Shown here: positions 50,101 to 59,100 of the stretch, piece after piece
Position numbering within the stretch: position 1 is the stretch's first letter
Layout of the letters: each line of letters opens with the position of its first letter
NCBI GenBank assembly: GCA_023634235.1
Contig: JAMKCF010000001.1
Span: forward strand, 10,984,258-11,048,257
Direction: 5' to 3'
DNA length: 64,000 bases
From: Pisaster brevispinus
Lineage: Eukaryota; Echinodermata; Asteroidea; Forcipulatida; Asteriidae
Notes under the pieces: generated by a model
The model's input: only the letters and a program-made list of their open reading frames with translations
The model's database searches: none
Told to the model about the DNA's origin: nothing
Made by a program: the position numbers and the translations under genes

Positions 50101-53100
50101 AGATACATCACTCTAATCTCAAAAGTGTCTTGTTGAAACACTGGCACCAAATAAATGACGATGATTTCCTCAACAACCTCTTCCCTGTACCCCCTCTGCT
50201 GGCCTACAAACGACATTTGTCTCCCACGAAAAACACTATACATACAGTCATGGGATGGATTATTACCAGAGACCACACCGAAAACATTAGACCGTCGGCC
50301 GTCCAGTCGTATCTTACAGTCTTGTTCTCTTCAACGAGGGTTTACTCAGTAACCACTCAAAAACGAAGATAATAATACCAACTTGCAATTTTTGCTTGTT
50401 CCCACGCTCAAATGTTGCACATTATTTCGTAATTTGACGACAAAAATCGCCCTAATTTGTGCAACGATATACGGTAACTGAGTCAGGCGCGAGTAGGTTG
50501 TCCAATGAAATTTGGTCTCTCATCAGGCAATTGACCAATCAAAATTAGTCTTATGGAAGCGTGCGGATGTACGAAGGAACGCGCTGCGACGTATTATGTA
50601 GAAGCGAAGCGCATTTACGAATTTGCACAATTTTGAGATTGCGCTGCTCATTCTGCATTCCCAGACTAGCACTGAATCTGAAAATTGAGCAAAATTTTGC
50701 GCAATCTCCATATTGTGCAAATCTATCAAATGCGCTCAACATAAACAAAATTTTCACGCAGCTGGATGTCATGTGGGCAACATGTCAGAAAAAGACAGCG
50801 AGAAGCAGTCAAATTTACAGTGTTATGCCCATTTGTGTGATGTTCATGAAGCCTTTACACCTATAACTGAAACATAGTGGACAAAATTCAGACAATGTGT
50901 GCAGATTTGGAAGGAACTTCACGGAAAATCAGCTGAAATAGCGAGGTGTTTCTTGCAAGATAGTGGCGGTGATGGTGCAGCTTGCGCTGCAGTAAGTTAG
51001 TACCTAACGCAACGATGGTGGTTTTCCCCCTTTTCATCGGAAGGGTTACCAATATTTCACGGATGCTACAAAACAAAGACGGGCTGTACTTGCCAGGCAG
51101 AAGCTAAATAAGGAACATGTGCCTGCTGCTGAAGGTTAGAGAATCAATTGTTTCAAGTTATATATTGAACATTTATTTTTGACATTCGTGACTGCATGTT
51201 ATCTGGTTATTGTTTAGTTACTAAGGTTGAGTACTCAACAGACTAAGAAAAAAAGTAGTCTCTTGCTCTTATTATATAGACTTACTCTGAGATTGGGTGG
51301 CTAGCTGCGAAACTGTACCGCAGTAGCTATTGTGTTCGCTACCAACATTTCTATTTTTTAAAGTTTTATAGAGCTGGGGCGGTGAGTCAAAATAACAAAA
51401 ACCAAGAGGTGTTCATGCACGTATTGCACGGACATAGGTATAAAGAACATGTTGGGCATTCAGACCCATATTTGTTCACAGTACTGTTTGTAGCCCTGAT
51501 GTCTAAGGTTCATGACCAAGACTCAAGAGCTACGTTTATCAGCTACACTAAGTCTTGGGTAGGTGCAGTAATCAGTAACCCTCCTCCCAGTCCCAGTGGC
51601 CTTTGCACGAAGGGTAATGGCTTGTATTGTGTACATTTTCTGTACTAACTAGTAGTAGTAACTACAGGCGATATGACTAATGAGCCATTTCTGTCGGAGT
51701 GTCCATATTTGCAAGATTTTCAAAATTTTTACAAATAAAAAAAATTCATAAAAAGGGAACAGAAATTGTCTCCATGAGTTGGGAATTAATTATAGCACTG
51801 AATAAATTATTTAATTCCTCAACAGATCGACAAAAAAATTCACAAGAGACTGTCGAGTTGCCAGTTTGAAATAAATTGCTTGTAGTGACTTCCATGAAAT
51901 GGTTCCCAGCTTTGTATTTTTAAAACTGTTTTGCTTGTTTTTGTTTAAAAAGTATTATTATTTACATTTTAGAAAAATCATTGGTGCCAAAAGTGTTATT
52001 TGAAGAGGGACTTAATTATTATTATTTTTTTTTTTCCCAACCAGATCTCAGTGAATCTTCTCACATCAGAGAGGAGGACTCGGAGCCTGCTGAAAAGAGA
52101 ATTTGAATGCTCCAGTCAAGTTCTTCAATGAAGAAAGAGGGAACCTTATCATCTGCTCATATTTTACCGAGAGTTTGCATCATTTGCCATGAAACTCGGT
52201 ATTCAAACACTTTTTACAGCCCAAATCGCACATTCCACATTTAACCATGAACAATGTGTGTACAACCCTGCACCCCCCCCCAAAAAAAAAAAGTTGAAGT
52301 AAATAAATAAAATAAAATACACGTAATCAACTTATACATGTATGTGTTTGGTTGGGTAAAATGGTAGCTGTAGGGCTCTTCTTGTCTGTTTTGGGGAAAA
52401 AGGGGAGGAGCAGGTGATACTGATGGCTACATGTACAAGATATTTTTTATTTAGTAGTTCTAAGACCTGTGCATGTACTATGTAATTACGCAAATTCTCT
52501 AAATTGGCAGTGCATGTGACAGGACCATCAATTTAAAGCTAAGTTTCTTTTCAGAACCACATTAATTGAAAGTTGCATGTGCAATGTTATGGTCAACAAA
52601 CAGTAGTAATTCAAATGAGATTTAAAGGTTTGTGATGAGAAGTAATCAGGTGAAGTGTTTCTTGTAACAAAACACTGTGGTCTGTTCTGAACTTAGGAGT
52701 TCTGAAAAGAACCAGGATGCATCACAGTACAAAATAGAAACAAAAAAATCACTCATTTGCTTGCCACAAATAAGCATACCTTTCAGTATAATTATGGTTA
52801 GCTTTTTTTAATGAAATGACAACGGTCCAGTAAGCAACAATTCTGCTACTTACAGGTTTTGTAAAATTGGGCCCAGACTGTCTGACTAGAAATTGGTAAT
52901 CTAATCTGAGACCATTCTCCATCACCAGTCAACTTTCCTAGCACATCACTATTTTTAAATACTTACTTTAACTTTTTGTATTTTTTTACAACTACCATAG
53001 AGCATCTTCATGTATATATTATTTTTAAATGGAAAATATTGAAAAGGACATTAACGTTGCATTTACATTTCAATTCTTTATCTTATCACACTTCATTAAT

Positions 53101-56100
53101 AATCGATACACACATTTTGTATTATTCAAAGTGTTGAAATAAAAGGTTAACATTTGTTAAATGAGCATTCCTTTGTCTTTATGCACACAAACCATGACCA
53201 TTATGACATGATATTATGTGGTTCTTTTTGTAAGTTATGAGTTTGTTATTCATACAGGGGACTGTTTTAAAACTCATACAGAGCTGTGGTGTGAAATTTA
53301 AGCAAAATTTAATGCACAAAGGAATGGGTTTTTGTAACACATGATAACAACATTTGTAGGACATATTTTCTACAGAAAATGATTTGTAGGGACAGGAAAA
53401 TTCAAGTACAAAACCTAATAATTTATTAAATTTAGCATTTATATTTTTGATTATGCAAGTTGAATTGACATTCAATAAATTCAAAGATGGAAATATCTGA
53501 GGCTTCTTACTTTTTCTAAGGGCTGTTTTGACATACTTTGTGGGTTAAAAAGTATATCAAAAACTCCAGTTATTTTACAATCAACATGAAATAGTTTGCT
53601 TATTTATTTGGCAAGACTGAACCCCCCTCCCCCAGTCAGGTTTTTTATACTTGTGATGTACCCCATTCCTTTCCATGTGTTATACCTGAATTGTTAATTG
53701 CCTGGAAATAGTGTGTTAAAGATTCAACAATTTCACAATGGATCAACTGGCCTATAGCATATTCCCCACCACATAAACACCAAGTACAGTTGAAAATTAG
53801 TGTTCCAATAGTTGATATAAGCATACAAAATTTTAGAAATGCTGTAAGCATACATGATCTTTAAAATTATAAAGGTTTCCACATCATAATCTGAATTTTT
53901 TGGGGGGTAAACTGTGCCTAGCTGGAGAAAGCCTCTCTTTTTTTGGTCAATTGAGGGCGCTGTTTTTCTTATGTTTTTCCTTATGTTCAAAAATGTGACA
54001 TTTTATCCGTGAATTACACATTAATGTGCAACATTTGAGCGTGGGAACAATTGGATTCTTGCTCAGACACATATTATCTACAACTGGGCTAAGTTTCATG
54101 CAAACCCTCTCCGGAGAGAACAAGAATCGTTTTCTAGAAGGATTTCAGAGCCACGGCCCATAGTCTACATGTGTTTTCCTTTTCACAACTTCACTCTGCC
54201 CATTTAAGTTTATGTTTTGTTGGCTCTTACCGGATTTAGTTTCAAATTTCCCGCACCACCACAAACCAAGCGCTAATTCGCCCAAGACTGATTGGGCAGT
54301 CTCCCTCTTTCACACACCCTATCCTATCCACTTCCGCCGCCGCCCCCCCCCAACTAACACCTGTTCCCCCTGGTTGCTTTGCTCTCTACCTCCACCCCCC
54401 CCCCTCATCCCTTTTAAGAACTACATGCCGCCTCAAACGTTTTTTAAAGCTTTAGTTTCCATAAATGATTCTCCATCAACAGGGGAGAATCTTCATAAAT
54501 ATTTAAACCTAAAGCTTTTTGAACATTTTGAGTGCGTTCCGGTCCTTATATTTCCTTGCGTTTGTCCTCTTAAAGTTTGTCTATATGATGCACTTTTCTA
54601 AAACGAGCAAAATGGTTTTTTTTGTGGTAACACTAGTCTCATCTCATGGTTTGTTTGCACACGGCTACATGTATGATTTCACTCTTCCCTTTACACACAA
54701 CTTTCTTTTATTCAATATCATGTCTACTGAATTATTTTGCATGTATTTACTTACTAGTTTATTCGCTGATTTCATAACTATTTACATGTACAAGTACTCT
54801 GCATTCTGATTTTCTTTAAAAAAGCCACAATACATTTTACAAAATTTAAAGTAAACAAGAAGCATGCAGAAAACTACATCTTTAGTTCGTTATGAGCAGG
54901 TGGGAATTTAAAAGAGGAACATGTACAGTTGATTTAAAAGATTGGCCTATTTTTGGGCTAAAAATTAACAGTTTTCGTTTAAAAAAAAAATAAAGTTTAC
55001 AAATGGCACAGTCAACATGGTTTGCCTTCTACTAAGATCGCACTAGAGTTAATTAATCAATTTTGAAATAATCTCTGGGTTAACATTTTGCTGTCAGTGT
55101 CGATCTTTTCATTATCTCCTGCTGAAAATGGCGATGTGGAATCAGATTCCGAATCGGTTTCTGATTCAACATCGTCATTTTCACATCGGAAGTTAACAAA
55201 GTAATCTTCCATTCCACGAAACCAATCGTGTCTCTCTCCTCACGGAGATCATTCAAAGCTTCAGCCAGACACTGATCCTTCGAACCCATACTTAAGCAAA
55301 TAATTAACAAAACAATATAGAAAACCTGTTGCTTAAAACAAGATATGTTGGCTAAAATAGTAAATAATTATGAAAATATTTACGCTCGGAGCAAAACAAG
55401 TCAGTTGAGTTGGACAGAATTGACAGGTATTGCGCTGTTTTCGCGAGGCACGCACTCTATAAACAGTCACGTGGCAGTCACCTGACAATGAATAAACAAC
55501 CAATCCCATTCACAGCGCATGCGCGCGCTCGACCGTGCGCCCATTGTCCAATCGTTGCACTACACTGTATACATGTGACCGAAAAGATCCACGCTCCTAG
55601 CATAAAAATCTGTCCTTTCTCTATGCTCCTAGTAACAAGCGCCCTTTGTATACGTGTCAGAAATTAACCTGCCTTGCTTTTGCGATTGACCTTTAACCTT
55701 TTCTATGTCTCTTGACCTCGTAATCTACAAAGGCGAACGTTTTCAAAAAGAAGGGAAGCTTGATACTCGAGTAGCAATGAAAAAAACGGACACGTTCCAA
55801 CATCTTGCTCGAGATTCTGCACACCCCGAGTTTGTATTTGGCGGCGTCATTAAGGGTAAAACGACAAAATACAAACGCATATGCACACACACACACAAGA
55901 TTTTGAGAGTAAGGTCAATTTCTTTAAAGAAAAACTTATAGAACGTGGATACAACACAGAAGAATTGACCCGCTTCAGGAAATCTAACAGTGACCATATG
56001 AATTCAATATTGAGTGCACCACCTAACATCGAGAAAGAAACGAATCCGCCTCTTGTTTTTACTTTGCCTTTCTTCCCACAGATGCATCACTCTAATCTCA

Positions 56101-59100
56101 AAAGTGCCTTGTTAAAACACTGGCACCAAATAAATGACGATGATTTCCTCAACAACCTCTTCCCTGTACCACCTCTGCTGGCCTACAAATGACAAAAGAA
56201 TATAAAGGGCAAATAATTCGGGCTAGATTGCAAGCTTCTACCGAAGAAAACTCATTAAAAAAAAATGGACGAACAGAACTTGCAAATCTTGATTGAATTA
56301 CTACAGGAACAACAGTCGGGTACACAAAATTAAAGAAAAAATCGAGACTTGTATCAAAATGAGATTACGTAAGCTATAAACAAACGAAGAATACTAATCT
56401 CTCTGGATCCTCTTGCCTAACAAAAGTAAGATTATGATCACTCCTTGTTGCAAAAACTTTCATAAAAGGATACAAAGCCAAAACGGTGACTGATGAAGTG
56501 CAGCTCAAACAACGCACAGAAAATGTTTTGAGCCCTTCTCCTTAAAGGAACAAACAAAAGTGGCTCAACATATTATCACCGGAAAAAAAAAGGTTCTTTT
56601 TAGTGAGTTCTAACACATCTTCCCATTCTAAAACCCCTAAAACCCCCTTCCCTAACATTCCCCCCCCCCACTCTTTCTTCCTTGAAGATGCATGCAAACA
56701 TTTGTCTCCCACGAAAAACAATATACATAGTCATGGGATGGATTATTACCAGAGACCACACCGAAAACATGTTTTCCTTTTGAACAACTTCACTCTGCCC
56801 ATTTAAGTTTATGTTTTGTTGGCTACCACCGAATTTTGTTTCAAATTTCCCGCACCACCACAAACCCATCGCTTATTCGCCCAAGACTGATTGGGCAGTC
56901 TCCCTCTTTCACACACCCTATCCTATCCACTTCCGCCGCCGCCCCCCCCCCAACTAACACCTGTTCCCCCTGGTTGCTTTGCTCTCTACCTCCACCCCCC
57001 CCCCCTCATCCCTTTTAAGAACTACATGCCGCCTCATACGTTTTTTAAAGCTTTAGTTTCCATGAATGATTCTCCATCAACAGGGGAGAATCTTCATAAA
57101 TATTTAAACCTAAAGCTTTTTGAACATTTTGAGTGCGTCCCGGTCCTTATTATTTCCTTGCGTTTGTCCTCTTAAAGTTTTTCTATATGATGCACTTTTC
57201 TAAAACGAGCAAAATGTTTTTTGTGGTAACACTAGTCCCATCTCATGGTTTGTTTGCACACGGCTACATGTATGATTTCACTCTTCCCTTTACACACAAC
57301 TTTCTTTTATTCAATATCATGTCTACTGAATTATTTTGCATGTATTTACTTACTGGTTCATTCGCTGATTTCATAACTTTTTACATGTACAAGTATTCTG
57401 CCTTCTGATTTTCTTTAAAAAAGCCACAATACATTTTACAAAATTTAAAGTCAACAAGAAGCATGCAGAAAACTACATCTTTAGTTTATTATGAGCAGGT
57501 GGGAATTTAAAAGAGGAATATGTACAGTTGATTTAAAAGATTGGCCAGATCGGGCATGTGATATTATTCTTGGTTCGATTCATACGATTCTTGTTGTGAT
57601 TCGTACGATTCTTGTTATGTTTGAAGTGAAATGCCTTTAATATTGTTTTTGTGTCATGGTATTTCAAATATTGTTATTGTGGTATTATTTACAGTGATCT
57701 ATTTGCATCGGCTGGGGTATCATCCATAAAGTGGTAGTTGACTAACACTGATATATAAACAATAATAAACATAAAGGAACTAGAACCATTGAACTAACTG
57801 CCCTTCACTACCGGTTATTATCATCCATCCTACAATAACTGTGCATTTACAGTTCCTACACAAAGAATATTAAGGACTATTTACCATACTAACACTTAAT
57901 ACATGAACTGACAGCATGGAAATTGATCGAACTTGGTAACTATATGACTACACTCACGGTATTTGTTACTCACAGTTCACACTACCTGAGAATGTAGCTT
58001 ACAATCTGCAATGAACTAAATCTTGTGATTTTATTGCATCAACCTTACTTTTAACAGATATAGACGTCACAAAGAAATATACGTACTTCGGCAATGGCAT
58101 GTGTAGCAGTTTGTCACGGAAAAACGAGTAGATCAAATCCCTGAAGTAAATTTCTGTCATGTCAGATCTAATTTTGACGCGGTTAGCCACTCTCCCTGCA
58201 CTATACAGCAGCCGTTTATCCCAGGGTTTTGTAGTCATCATGCTGTCTAGCAGAACAACATCCCTCTGGATTGTCTTTACTGAAATAAATAATGGAACAC
58301 TATAAAGTTAAAATGACCCTTTGTCTGGTGGATTTTGTCATCATGTTTGCATACAAAACACCCCATTTACACTCAATCTGATCTGGCAATTTGAAAAAAA
58401 GGGAATGAGGTGGCTGTTTTCACTAGAAAAAACGCCTACAGAAAGTCGACCTGGGTCATATACAGAAATTTAAATCACCTCCCCATCAACCGCATCCGGT
58501 TACCAGTAGGCTAGCTAATAAGCTACTAATTGATCTATACCATTGATCTTTCACATCTCTAGACGGGATTTTGATAAGTGACACTAAGAGACATTTTTAA
58601 ATAGAAGCTGGTTTGATGGTGATAAGTTCGAAAACTAATGTAACCGACCCCAATTGTTGTACCTTTAACTAGAAACAATGATTCGGGTATTCGCAAGAAA
58701 AAGAGCAGACGACATCGTTCCATTTGCCCAAAATAGTCGGTTAGCTCTACGTCTTGCCATGCTGGGTGACAACTGACACCTGCTTAAAGCACCCCTCCTC
58801 CAACCCCCGCCTACAAATCTGCTCACTCCCCTGTCACTGTGTACCCACCTTTATTTGGCTTTTCTGTTGCACCAGGTTGCTTCGTACCAGCAGAAGCAGC
58901 AGCATTGGCTGCAGCAGCAGCATGATTCCTCCTCCTTCTGAAGCCCCCAGATGGTCGAAAAACCTGAGCGAGTTCCTCATTCACGACATTCAGGGATGCC
59001 ATTGTCTGGCCGGTAATGGTGGTTGTAGTGGCCCCACTACCAGAGACTGGAATAAAGGTACACAGATAATTAAAGTTCTAAATAAAGTGATACATAGAAA

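Larger units (their letters stand above)
50288..54166. mobile_element. 3.9-kb DNA transposon with long diverged TIRs and ACAT target duplication
   Basis: Inserted in copy 1 between acat (50284-50287) and acat (54167-54170). The ends tagaccgtcggccg and, inverted, agactatgggccg are similar and continue inward for about 150 bases. They become strongest as gttcccacgctcaaatgttg, present near 50398 and inverted near 54030. The copy 2 empty site supports the boundaries. A 4-base duplication and long TIRs would fit several DNA transposon groups (Academ among them), which I cannot separate here. Confidence 0.75.
49050..54947. repeat. Segmental duplication, copy 1 (with 3.9-kb transposon insertion)
   Basis: tttacaaatggcacagtcaa at 49050 also starts copy 2 at 54996, and both copies end at gatttaaaagattggcc (54947 and 57546). 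Outside the insertion at 50288-54166 the two are nearly identical, with scattered substitutions and small indels. They are in direct orientation and almost adjacent, so they could come from a tandem duplication or from two insertions of one element. Confidence 0.85.
54996..57546. repeat. Segmental duplication, copy 2 (empty site, but 0.5-kb extra block)
   Basis: Matches copy 1 except that it lacks the 50288-54166 transposon (empty site at about 56764-56771, gaaaacatgttttcc) and carries about 510 extra bases, 56190-56699, between 'ctggcctacaaa' and 'catttgtctccc'. Either block could be an insertion in one copy or a deletion in the other; the terminal structure of the larger block favours insertion. 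Confidence 0.85.

Noticed and set aside
50290..50372. C-terminal tail of the 49728 ORF as part of a real protein
   Set aside because: It begins at the transposon boundary and is encoded by the TIR; copy 2 lacks it.
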